Positions 11,146-52,633 of a stretch of 64,000 nt of DNA are shown here, piece after piece (the first letter of the stretch is position 1; the number at the start of each line of letters is the position of its first letter). The DNA is taken from positions 1,240,001 through 1,304,000 of the forward strand of contig VTFK01000006.1 in assembly GCA_009617715.1 (NCBI GenBank), in the 5' to 3' direction. A program made the translations under genes and the position numbers. The notes beneath the pieces were generated by a model. It was not told where the DNA came from. It did no database searches and saw only the letters and a list, made by a program, of their open reading frames with translations. Origin of the DNA: Plectrocnemia conspersa (taxonomy: Eukaryota; Arthropoda; Insecta; Trichoptera; Polycentropodidae).

Positions 11146-13849
11146 AAATGAATAGTATATTAAAAAAAAAAGAGTATATAATCTGACAGTAGATAACAAG
11201 AGGATTTACATAAGATTTTTTCAGATTTAGATGGCAACAAAATTGGGCTGTCAAATTAGAAGCAATTTTCAGTGAGCGAAATTGGAGTTGTACTAAAATG
11301 TACTGATTCCGAATACAGCTAACACAAAAAAATGAAAATTCCACTTACTAGATAATTTTTTTAAATTATTTCTCAAAAAGTGATATTTCGAATATTATAT
11401 AAAATCATATGATGCAAACCTTTATGCTGAAGAGTCTAAGTCGTAATGATTTGAAATAGTTCATTACAATCATTATTAAGCTCCAGTGATATAAATGACA
11501 AGAATTGACCAATAAGTATATCACAAACATAAACTTTAATTTTAAAAGCAATTTTGTAACACTTATCAAAAAAAAACTTTATTTTATTTAATATTAACGC
11601 ATGACAAACTTTAGCAATATATTGCAATAACATGTTTATCAGTTATCGGCCTTTTAGACCGAAACAGGATAAAAAAAAAAGTCAGCGTTTTGAAATTTTA
11701 CTTAGAGCAAGTGGACACAGATGTGTAACAATTTTTAATTATATTGTCATTTTGTTTGTCTGGACTTTTTTCGCTAAATGAAATTTGCTAAGTTGTGTTT
11801 CTTAATCTACAAATTCGAGCAAATAAAATTTATTCTGTAAATTAAATAATACTTAATGAAACATGACCAGCCATGAGAAGGAATATAGCAGTTATGAAAT
11901 AGTTAATAGTGACAAATAATATTGAAATGTAAAACATTTACTCGATTGAAGTGAAAAAAGTAATAGAAACTATTTAGATAAAAAATAATAAGTTTCCGTT
12001 CTGACGACTCTGGAAATTAGAACGGAAGACTCTTTAACTACCATAATGCTCGAGAGTGATTAAAATTTGTTCATATTGTACCAGCCATTGAGATTTTTTT
12101 TAAATATTAATATTAAAAAAAAATATCATAGAATTGGTAATGAATATTAAGTCAATTGATTTATTTATATCGTTTTTTACTAAATATTCTGATTTTGCAT
12201 AGAGAGCATTCACAAGGAAACAAAGACTACGCTAATAACAAATTTGCTAACGTGGCTCGGTGACTCATTTATTGTCAAGATATTGTATGTTTTCAAAAGA
12301 ATATTTCTAAAGCGACACTTTCTACAATTTTGCATGATGCATTTAAAAACAATCTTGCAACAAAACGACATTTGCAATAAATCAATTGTCAAATAATAGC
12401 AGAATCGGTTAAAATTACTTATGAAAGATCTTCGATAAGTATCACACAATGGACAAATATTTTAAAATGTTAAATCATGAAATTAGTTACCATTTATTTT
12501 TTAATTTTACATATTCAGCATATTTAGTGCTTTGTACACCTGAACTTAACGGTATCTTGTCAGTACCCAGACAGTTAAGAATTAAAAAATATATTCAGCT
12601 AGTTTACTTGGGATTGCAAACTAAAACCATTGTTAATTTACCATAGCGAAAATCCGAGGGCTTTTAAGAACATTAACATCAAAGACACTTACTATCACTA
12701 AATTATTATTTACTATATAATTTAGTTAGTGTTAAATTTCGGTTAATGTATACAATGACTAGACAAAATATGCGTCAACTTTGAGTTTTAGTTAAAGCTT
12801 ACAATATTACATTTCGTGTATACTTTCACTAAATATTGTATGATTTAATTAGGGATTGTGTGAACTCTCCGAAGTGAGAAAGTTACATCGGCAACAAACA
12901 AAATTTGACAACCAACCTAATCGCAAGCAACTAATTATAGAGCTAATAATTATCATTGATCAGAATAGTGAACACCCCATGTATAACTAACTCTCTGCAA
13001 CGAAGCTATTTAAAAGGAGGATTATACAAATTATCAATAAGATTTACCTTACATAAATGGTTTAAGATACTTATTAAATATATAAATTATTTAATTTTGA
13101 ATAATTTGACAAACACCTAACAGTGAGAGCATACAATAACTAGATACATTGTTTATAAATTCTTTTGTGTGTACTGTAACTGAAGCGATTTAAATGTGCA
13201 TACATTAATTAGTTAATGTATGCATTTCCGAAATTCCCTTGATAGGAAAATGTGAACATACCTCTACTTACGGGGAAACATTCAGAACGTTTAAACGTGC
13301 AGGTTGAGACTTACATTACTTGAATGTTAGTTGAGTAGTGTTTTCTTACAAGGGTTGTAAAACTTGATATCAATTATCATTCTGTTAAGTAGAGTATGAT
13401 TGGAATCTAATTAGAAAATTTTGCACAGAATTTTTATGGGCACTGCTGTTGACATTTTAGCATTCACTAATATGAAACATAAAACTACCAGTGCATTAAC
13501 CCTTTGAGTAATGAGTTAATTAATACACATTTGTTAGTATACACTTGGGAGTAAGTACATTTTACTTATTTATTCATAACTATTTATGTTGTTATTTGTT
13601 AATTATTATTTTATATTGCCTTTATAGTAAATTATACAAATTTTATTAATGTATTTTAACACTTTCTTTATTAAATTGCGTTAATTTATTTTACATATTT
13701 TTTATACAATATATTATTCGGCTTAAGTGGATTTTTTTATATCAATTCAGAAGCTCACAATATTTTTTATAGAAATCAATTACATTAAATCAAATTAAAA
13801 AAAGTATTATATAACTATGTTTTTTATTTATTATTTCTAGTTATATTTA

Positions 13850-14019
13850 AATTGGGGGATATGAGGGACTAGAAAATACTCAAAACATTTTTTTTGCAAT
13901 AGGTACATACAAATCAAGCACATGTGGTGAGATATCTTCCCTTTCGCTCGCTCACACATAAAGTAATGGGCACCCAAATAGCATATACCCAATTTACCGT
14001 GTTATTATAGGGTCTACTG
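13850..14019. mobile_element. pogo/Tigger-like MITE, copy 2 (left end worn)
   Basis: Same internal order as the copy at 1987-2162: GGACTAGAAAATACTCA, then GGTGAGATATCTTCCCTTTC, then AATTTACCGTGTTATT and GGTCTACTG followed by TA. The left inverted repeat is largely lost, so the left boundary is approximate. Confidence 0.7.
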
Positions 14020-14766
14020 TATATGTAAATATGCAACTATCCGGGGCACTTCAAAACAGTGAAAGATCGACCACCGTACATGTCTGACTGCTCAGCGGTT
14101 ATTTCCCTGCCAGTTCAACATCAACTGTAACTATCTACGCCTTTAATCATTTCACCGCAGATGGAATTTATGCACAACATTTCGATCCATCGCAACTATA
14201 GGTGCCATGAATTATGTAAATCAATAGTTCAATAAATGCAAGTGATTTTAAACTTTTAATTTATGAACAACAAAAAAGGAGTTGTAGTCGGTCAATATTC
14301 TAATTGGTGACATTTGTGTTACCAGCATTGTGACTGACATTATCTCGAGTGTTTATATAATATTTTGTGTACCGATAGCTGAAACTATTTTGTTTTAATT
14401 TGTGACAGTGTTATAGATATTTTTGATTTTATTTCGTTGTGCAATGATTTTGATGACATTTTTTTTATCGATATTTATTAGAAATGATTTTGTACTTGAA
14501 TTTGCTTATTTTAGTGACGATAGTGAAGAAAGTAAAGTCGAAATTAGATTTGACGACGAATAATACCTTCGCTAAATTGGAACATTATAACTGAAAATGA
14601 TAGTGTGATGAGCAATGCTTATATAATAATGAGTAATGAATAATAAAGAAGATAAATTGAGAAAAATTGTTTCGATGATTACTTGTGAATCAATTGGAAT
14701 CAGCAACAAAGAATGTATGGAAAATTTTACCAATTTATTAAATTAAATGATACAAACGCAGAAGTA

Positions 14767-14850
14767 TTCCTGGAGGTCAAAAACAGTGATATTTGTAATA
14801 TACGACAATTGAAATTTGCGTATTGCAACTAATATACAGACACTGACTGT
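14767..14850 (+). repeat. Dispersed repeat B, copy 1
   Basis: CCTGGAGGTCAAAAACAGTG, then TTTGCGTATTGC and CAGACACTG, occur in the same order on the opposite strand at about 17725-17810. Confidence 0.5.
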
Positions 14851-14879
14851 AAACCTGCGAAACATAGTAAGATCTATCC

Positions 14880-15000
14880 AGGGATGTCATTTGGGAGAGA
14901 TTTGTCCCCTCCTTGAATTTGGCCAGAAAAATGCATGTCATTTAATGAAATACTATGAATCTTAATGAATTCGAAATATTAAAAAAAGCAACCTCTGACT
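14880..15000 (+). repeat. Dispersed repeat C, copy 1
   Basis: The CCCTCCTTGAATTT block, then ATGCATGTCATTTA and TACTATGAATCTTAATGAA, is shared in order with 38565-38650 in esterase intron 4. Confidence 0.5.
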
Positions 15001-15507
15001 GGCCATCTTCTGCCCCTCCCCCTCCCCCCATGGAAAAACTGAAATTACATTCCTGATTCTAAACCAGAAATTTTTAGATTATCCCTTTAAGAAAATCTAA
15101 AAAAAAAACAGTTCCAAATCTATCCCGAAAATATTTTATCTAATATAATATAATTTTACAATAATAATATATTTTAAAGATAGTATGTTTTCCTAGGTTT
15201 TTATTCAATGAATGAAAATGTGATTACAATTAATAAAAATAGATTTGATTTTGCTGTCTAACTACTTAGTAGTAGTTGGTGATTGTGTTAGCCCGGTTGT
15301 AACGGAAAATTTACAATAAATTAATTAATATATTATTATTATTAAATTGAGTTGGCTGCCTACCTACTATAAAATGAATATAATGTATATAATAATTGAA
15401 TATATGAAATAAAGCATAACAATGAGTTTTTCCATTCAGTATAAAAGATAATATTACCATATTGAAAGCTGTAAAAGACACATTTTCGGTTAAAATTTGG
15501 TGAATAA

Positions 15508-15582
15508 AAAATGCTTTCAAGATAACGAGAGCAAATAAACGTAGCAATACTTTTAAATGGCATTCGCATTAAAAATACATAA
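15508..15582. repeat. Dispersed repeat A, copy 2
   Basis: Partner of 11045-11145: ATGCTTTCAAGATAACG, CGTAGCAATAC and AAATGGCATTCGCATT. Confidence 0.45.
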
Positions 15583-15779
15583 AAAGTTGAATTATAATTA
15601 AATTTAAAATAAATATTATATTTTTTTCTGAAATGGGTGAAATAATTTGAATCGAAAAGATATTAATATTATTTTGAAATGAAATTTATTATATTGTATT
15701 AATTATCGGCGTTGGATGCCGAGGCATGGTAATGTATGGAAAATTATAGAGACGTCGATTACGTCAAGTAGAATACGAT

Positions 15780-16060
15780 CGGAATCTAACGAGAAGGAGT
15801 ATAAGGGGGCGCAAAGGGGGCGGCCGGCGGCGCCACGTCGCCGCCACGTCATTACGGGCGCTTCCCGTCGGACCGCGCCGCCCGGCACCCGCTACCCTCG
15901 CCGATATATATTCTTACGCGGCAACGGCGTCCCTCGTGGCTGATTCTTCTCACCTAGGCTTCTGCGTCGGAGCGGCGACCGGCAGCCGGCAAACGGCGAC
16001 GTCACTCTCCCCCCCGCGACCCGGCGACCACTGCCAGCGCCACGAAGTTGAACCGTTTTT
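15780..16060 (-). promoter_or_regulatory. GC-rich, CpG-dense island, probable RRBP1-like promoter
   Basis: This is the only strongly GC-rich stretch in the window, with many CpG steps (CGGCCGGCGGCGCC and similar). It lies just upstream of the inferred non-coding first exon. The minus-strand gene's 5' UTR intron needs an upstream first exon, and an excellent donor lies here. No TATA box is visible. Open frames across it (15703-15943, both strands) follow from base composition. Confidence 0.55.
15954..16050 (-). other. RRBP1: Putative non-coding exon 1 (5' UTR) of the RRBP1-like gene
   Basis: The 3' boundary is set by the donor CTAG|GTGAGAAG. The transcription start is not determined and the upper coordinate is approximate. 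The link to the coding exon at 10778 is inferred from orientation and a matching acceptor. Confidence 0.4.
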
Positions 16061-16479
16061 TTATCACTTTTGGTTTTAACCCGCTGATTTTAGACCATAT
16101 GCATATAATAAAAACAACAATTTCAGACATACAATACGCGCAATGATCATTAAAAATAACTCATAAATCGCTAGTATTAATTATACGGTAGAGGATATTT
16201 TCAATTTCTATTTTACTCAAAATAACTAAAATTCTTCTCATATTCAACATTTTTTTTAAATCTATACATAATAGGTCCACATTATATTAGTTTATGCACA
16301 TTTCTTAATTTGTTGATATACAACTAAGATGGGTTCATTTTATGTATTTTTCCATTCACGTAAAAAGTAATAAAATCGCGTCAGCGCCGTTTCAGTGGGA
16401 ACGCTCGGTACTGAGCTTATTGCACTAGTTTATTGTATAATGTTAAAGAAGTTGTATATAACTTTAATAAGACTTGTAA

Positions 16480-16660
16480 TTAAATGGTCAGAATTTAAAT
16501 CAAATTTTGGTCAAAATAAAAATCAAAAAAAAATTAAAAAAAATTTTCGGTCAGTATTTTATTAGCAAAATGGTCAGAATATTACATGGTCAGAATAAAA
16601 ATAATAAACGGTCAGAATAAAAATAACACATGGTCATAATAAAGTATCTTGCTGCCATAG
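16480..16660. repeat. GGTCAGAAT minisatellite array
   Basis: Seven or more imperfect units of about 18-25 bp built on (A)TGGTCAGAATAAAAATAA. Related patches lie at 21575-21640, about 30120-30165 and 59190-59440. Confidence 0.65.
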
Positions 16661-17499
16661 TCTCATATTTTACGCAGAAAACTTGAAGTTAACCCATTTT
16701 ATTATCTTATTCCAATTGTGGTACTCACATATGCGCCTTCGCTTTTTGAATAGATAGTTATAGATTGGATGATGCTGAACAATTACAATATATACCGAAA
16801 TGAGAACAAATCAATACAATATCATTAAAAAAAAAGGTTAGGTTTTTTGGTTCTACAGTAAAAGTCGGTGCGAGCGGGAGCGAGTCGCCATGCCTTCCTT
16901 TTCCTATATAAATTTGTAATTATTAATAAATAAAAACCACGTTATAAAATGAATTTTGTTTTATTTTAGAATGTTACACTTTGATTATCATTCACCGTAG
17001 TGGTGGTCTTAGCGAAGGTCTAATAGTTGGTGTTGACAACAGCTGTTGATTCAGCGTTGGCGCATCAGAACTGTCTGTGAAATATAACCAATATAAGCAT
17101 TAAAATATAAGCAATATAAATTTAAATTATTTTTAATATTTGTATATTTTACATCAACTGTATTAAATGTTTAAATTAGTCAATTATTGTATCTATTATG
17201 AAAAATGTAAATGAATATTTAGCACATTATTGGGAAAATAAGTGCCAGATTGTTCTTGCAAATTTGAGGGATGCAAATTTAAGGATCACCCCTGGTGGCA
17301 CAAACCTTAGCTACGCCACAAGTATTATGCGTATAAGATAAGTAGGAGCTTTATATTTAGATAATTATTAGGTTAAGCCGTCGTGTTAAACGGTGTCAAA
17401 TGCTTTTTCTATGTCTATCATAATTAATCTTGTACTTTTTCCATATTAAAATTGGCGGAAATGTGTATATTTAGCCTGTAATTTTAGACTCGGTTTGAT

Positions 17500-17672
17500 T
17501 AAATTTAATCATCACGATAATTATCCGTAAGAAAAATTTAGAAATAAAATTAGATGATCGATCGAAATTATAATTATATAATAATCACTAATTGTTATTT
17601 TCCCGAGCTCACGATTCGAACCCAGGTCTTGCAGGTTTTGATCATAGACTCGTACCACTATTATATGCACAA
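17500..17672 (-). repeat. tRNA-derived SINE-like copy
   Basis: On the minus strand a head with TAGTGGTACGAGTC (A-box-like) and GGGTTCGAATCGTG (B box) is followed by an AT-rich body. Related copies are at 20640-20815(+), 23990-24310(-), 34395-34712(-), 36880-37105(-) and 55795-56075(-). Confidence 0.6.
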
Positions 17673-17724
17673 AACATCCAGAAATCATTAAAAATAAATG
17701 AGTTTTTCCTGTATTATATCACCG

Positions 17725-17810
17725 TGGGCTGACAAGCAGTGTCTGTGTTATCGGCAATACGCAAAATTGCGATATATAGCAAAAATCACTGTTTTTGACC
17801 TCCAGGAATA
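17725..17810 (-). repeat. Dispersed repeat B, copy 2
   Basis: Reverse-strand partner of 14767-14850, about 80% alike by eye. Confidence 0.5.
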
Positions 17811-19134
17811 CAATCAAAGTTTAGCGAATAATCAAATATACCAATTAAATCTAACAAGCTGAGCTTCACTGTGTGTTGGATGTAAATATTTTTTACTGTT
17901 GATTTTGAAATGCAAATAGCTTTTATTGTTGACTATCAAATAAACAAAGATTTTTAGCTATAAAGAAAGCTTTAACGGAATATACAAAACTGTTTCCGTA
18001 TAACCGTAACCAAAAACTGTCTTTATATGACTGTATTAGAAGCTTTATAGGCCAGCTAAATATAATATATATAGATATATATGTTTTGGGAAACGTTTAT
18101 AGCAAAAAAGGTCACATAAAATATCCCTCGATTTGTGCGGCTTTACTCTGTAATGGTCAAAAAAGCAAAATTTTTACCTTTTCATTTCAGATCTGATTAT
18201 TTTTTATAATTATTTAAATTGCAAAGAAATGTAACAGTAATGTATAAAATTTTAGTCAATACTAATATTTCTGTCAAATTATCCATATGTTTTTTTACAT
18301 ATGACTTTTATAATATTTTATGTCGATTACCTTATTAAGTTCTACAATTGGCCAGAAACTTGAATTTAAATTTAAATCTGGTCATTTCTGATAATAAAAT
18401 ACTATAAATCCAAATGTATATCCTTACTATGTTTTTATCTACACCTCAAGGGTCACCGATGACAATGATACTTAAAATTTTATCAAAATAATATTATAGA
18501 AGCAGAGTAACAAGCAAATTATGCATTTTTATAACAGTTTCGTTGGAAACCGGTTATTTTATGAATGAAGATATCACCACTGATATTATAACCGTCTAAA
18601 CTAAAGGTTAATCCCTAGATTCAATATAAAAGCTTTGGCTTAATAAAATGCATGAGTCTAGTCAACGTCTGTCAAGGTTGGATTATTAAGTAGTGGGAGG
18701 ATGGGAGATCACGCGATACGTGTTTGCATTTATTATCCATGTATATTTTAGTCAATCATGATAAAGTGTAACTGCAATTTTCTTAGCCCTTACAGATGTA
18801 TTTAAGAATCGTAATTTTAGTTCTTTATGATATAATATTATAAATATTTATTATTATCGATTTCATATATAATTTTATCGTAAAGCATGTATCTATCGTT
18901 GTGTTTGTATATCATACATATTACTTTCGCACTATCACACATAAGTTCGATGAAAAGGAAACGGCAAAATCGACTTTCTTTTATCATTCATCGTGGGTAA
19001 GCGCGAAACTCGAGTCGTTTGTTACATATTAGCAGAGACAGTAGTTTGTGTTACCTCATTAATTTTCTATTAATATTTACTTAAAATACCTAAATTAACT
19101 AAAAATATTTATGTAATATTTTATACTATAATAT

Positions 19135-19164
19135 ATTATTATTAATAATAATAATAATAATAAT
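19135..19164. repeat. (TAA)n microsatellite
   Basis: About ten TAA units; no other feature attached. Confidence 0.85.
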
Positions 19165-20639
19165 GATACTAATTTATAATTAATGCATAATACAGTTTAC
19201 AAATTATATTTTTGAATTTAGTTGATTAATAATTAAACATTCTTTTAAAACTAACTATATAAAATTAAAAATAAATATTTTAACATTTTTGCCCCTCGGT
19301 ACACCTCGTCTCTGATTCAGTCATCATTGATGATCTTCCTCGTGTTGCAACGAAGCAATACATCAACCCAAACGCTAGAGAAAGTTTTATTACATAATAT
19401 GCATATACGCTAACGTTCTATATTTTTAAAATATAAATTACTTTTAAAATTTATCTCAATTTTTATATTAAAATAAATTAAATTAATTTAGATGAAAGTA
19501 CAAGAAACCTTGACGGCTTTTATTTGGGGTCAAATATTTGCTTAAATCGTGTCACTGTTACTTTTTTTATAAGTAAAATCATTACTAGGTTAGCTACAAT
19601 CTTAAAAGGCATCGATCGGTTTGATTAAATAGAACTAACCACAACTATCTATCCTTATAGTTATTTATATGTTTTTTCTGGGTTAATTTGATAAATGTAA
19701 CTTCCATACCCATTTTCAAGCATTGAATGTAAATAAAATAAAAATAATAAAAGAGGAGTTGCGTATTTATTTTAAGTTGGCTACCCTGGATCCAAATGTC
19801 ATTATTCGATTTATTATTCAGAACCGGTCTCGGTCGTATTTGATCCGATTTAATAAAATTATATAATACGTCCAATTTTCATAAATAACGCTACCGATCA
19901 AAAATACTTATTTACACGCAAACTCAAGCGCTTGAATTGAACTGTCAAAAATGTCGCAATTGTATTTTCTCTACTTAATAATTGCCACACTTAAAAATTG
20001 TGCAAAACTGTGCACGCGTTTTAAATGGCGGTCGAATATACATAGGTAATAAATAATATAAACATGATCGATTTTTTCGCTTTGCAAACGCTTACTTATT
20101 TGCAATTTCTAAAACAAAAACTTCCTTCCATTCGTTGTGAAAGATGATGATAAACAATAATTAATTAATAAGCTTCCTCGCGAACTTTGCGAAAACGTGT
20201 GTTAATGATTTTTTAATTCGAAAACATTGGCCAACAATTGCATCGAAATGCGACCATATCCTGATAAATAATAATAATAATTATTAAACTGACCTACTTT
20301 AATTAATATTTGATGCATACAAAATATTTTTTTTAAATAAACTTTAATTCTTATAATTCTTTAAAAACACACTGCTATTTAACATATAATTAGATTAAAA
20401 ATAACTGTTTTCAATCAAACAAACAATAAAAAATAATATTATATGTATTAAATATATGTATATTATATATAATGCTGCCACATAGGTTAAACATGCTTAT
20501 ATTTTATATTCATGTATATATTTAAAAGTCTAGACGATTATGTACATATGTTTTTAGCAGCTCGCGCACACGCTGCGCGTAATATGGGATACTCTTAGTT
20601 TTAAGTTAGTTAATATAGCTATATTTCATTGATTTTATA

Positions 20640-20815
20640 TGTTGGACCAGTTGTATAAGTCAGTGATTAATACCTAAGAGACATGAGTTTGAATCCGATA
20701 TAAAACCTAGTATAATAAAATCAGAATTAGTAATTATTATATCATTGTGATTCCGATCGATCGTCAAAGATTAGGTTTTCCAAGATTTTTCTAATCTAAA
20801 ATAAAATCGAGCTGG
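20640..20815 (+). repeat. tRNA-derived SINE-like copy
   Basis: Plus-strand copy with GGACCAGTTGTATAAGTCAG, a B box GAGTTTGAATCCG and the body motif GGTTTTCCAAGATTTTTCTA shared with the minus-strand copies. Confidence 0.6.
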
Positions 20816-20930
20816 ACGTGTCTGGAAGGTTATAATATAATAATATTATTTTAATTTTAATTTTAAGCATCATAAATCATCATAAGTTTTCATAGATTAT
20901 ATCATCCCATTGATCATCCAAATTGATTTT

Positions 20931-21060
20931 TTCAGAGCCGGTCGGTGAGATCTTTTCCCTTTCGCTCGATCGCGTGCTAAGTGACGAGAGCGGGTAAGAG
21001 ATAAGAGCGTGCAATTGCACGCTCTTATCTCTCACTCGCTCTTGGCTAAACATATAAATA
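20931..21060 (+). mobile_element. hAT-like MITE relic with perfect hairpin
   Basis: Carries GGTGAGATCTTTTCCCTTTC, TAAGTGACGAGAG and a perfect palindrome centred on GCAATTGC with arms GAGATAAGAGCGTGCAA. Same family as 36396-36522, but its ends are worn. Confidence 0.6.
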
Positions 21061-22076
21061 TAAATAATATTAAAATATCTCACAGATTGAGCCTGAGTTT
21101 TCTCAATCGGACGAAAATCAAACTGGGTCATTCATATAGTGGCATCTATTGATTGTAAGCTTTCATAATAATTAATGATGAATAATATAGATGTTACTAA
21201 TTAACAGACTTTGACTTCAGTATGGTGTCTCGCTATGTACTTGGTAGTTATTGAATTATGTTTACGCCTCTGTAACGCATTGGGCTAACGCTTTTTATGT
21301 TGCAACTGATAACTTACAATAAATTAAATATTATTAAATTATTTCAATTTAAGAGACAGTTGACATGCATTCTGTATGCCACGCTACAAGAATTTAATTA
21401 TTATAAATAAATTACATTAAATTTCTAAGTTCATTAAATAGTATAACTGAGAAGTTATAATTCTAAATAAGTTTGTGTTTTAATAAGTGTTTTTGAATAA
21501 CAATTTTTTTTATTTAAAATTAATGCAATAATATTAAACTTTCTATATACTTTTTATTAAAACTGTTATTAAAATTATATGGTCAGTTTTTTTACAGAAT
21601 GACTAGCTTTTTATTAAATGGCCAGTAAAGTTTCGATTACGACTATTAACTAATTTATTTTGTATAAGAAATGTATTATATATAATATATACTAAATATG
21701 CAATAATAATAATATACAAATAGTTACATAATATAATATTTTTTTATTTAATTTATATTTGATTTTCACAGAGTAATTTTTAAAATATGATTCAAATATT
21801 TACTCAGAATAATAACAATTGAACGTTAAAAATATTTTCAAATATATAAGACATTAATACAAAATCAGAGTGATGTGAAAATTTTAAGCCTCACATATGA
21901 TTGCCCTAAATTCATTGCATGATTGATTTTCATATTAATAAAAAACATAATAATAGCGTGTGATGATTGTGATAACGGCACATAAACGAAAAACTTGATT
22001 CAGCCACCGAGCAAGCAGTAGTATCGATGGGCTAGGAAAAGGCTCGTGTTGTCGATTTTCATCAGTGTGCTTCAAA

Positions 22077-52278
<30,202 letters not shown>

Positions 52279-52537
52279 ACTGATAAAGGGAGTACCTCAA
52301 ACATGTTTGTATAAGTTTGGTACAGCATTACCGCAAAATAAGTATTGATCGATTTAACATTAAAAGCTTTAATATTAAGTATATATCATACATTGTTGTT
52401 AAATCGTTGCTAATTATATATTATGAATATTGATTATTTATAACAACGTTAACTATGAATTTTATTAATAATAAAATTCATTATTACATGATATATTTTT
52501 GATAACAACTATACACGTTGAATGTAACTCTGGTCAT
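52279..52537. other. Convergent 3' gap between the esterase and HAL
   Basis: 259 bp between the two stop codons, AT-rich, containing the bidirectional poly(A) palindrome at 52455-52481. Confidence 0.8.
52455..52481. terminator. Palindrome with poly(A) signals for both convergent genes
   Basis: The arms TGAATTTTATTA and TAATAAAATTCA, around one central base, place AATAAA on the plus strand (52470-52475, 192 nt after the esterase stop) and on the minus strand (52461-52466, about 72 nt after the HAL stop). If both are used, the mature transcripts overlap tail to tail by a few tens of bases. Confidence 0.65.
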
Positions 52538-52633
52538 TTAGGATGCAATTTTTCTCTTCTTGGTGGCTGCCTTCGGTCTTTGCACTTCTCCGACCATTAT
52601 GGCAGTCGGGCTGAACACAGGATTGTCAAAGTC
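52538..52633 (-). CDS. HAL: HAL exon 14 (C-terminus)
   Basis: Residues 629-659 and stop, phase 0. [10 protein letters not shown] matches the family's C-terminal SPTAF block, followed by a lysine/arginine-rich tail, [12 protein letters not shown]. Confidence 0.9.
   Translation of the reverse strand, partial: DFDNPVFSPTAIMVGEVQRPKAATKKRKIAS

Larger units (their letters stand above)
10779..15953. other. First intron (5' UTR intron) of the RRBP1-like gene
   Basis: A 5.2-kb AT-rich intron inferred from the acceptor at 10779-10780 and a strong donor (CTAG|GTGAGAAG) at 15952-15953. It holds MITE copy 2 (13850-14019) and members of dispersed repeat pairs at 11050-11140, 14767-14840, 14880-15000 and 15510-15580. 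No coding exon was recognised. Confidence 0.55.
16061..22076. other. Divergent intergenic region, RRBP1-like gene to carboxylesterase
   Basis: Six kilobases between two divergently transcribed genes. It contains a GGTCAGAAT minisatellite (16480-16660), repeat B copy 2, two SINE-like copies, a TAA microsatellite, a hAT-like MITE relic (20931-21060) and a second minisatellite patch at 21575-21640. No coding exon was recognised. Confidence 0.6.

Noticed and set aside
15703..15943. Overlapping open frames on both strands
   Set aside because: They lie in the GC-rich island, where stops are rare by composition. There is no domain, no splice support and no conserved motif.
16480..16660. CRISPR-like regular repeats
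   Set aside because: The units are short, imperfect and directly adjacent without spacers, in a eukaryotic intron-bearing genome; this is a minisatellite.
17580..17672. Possible tRNA gene (A-box and B-box strings)
   Set aside because: It does not fold into a full cloverleaf by eye and has five diverged relatives with the same extra body, so a SINE is the better call.
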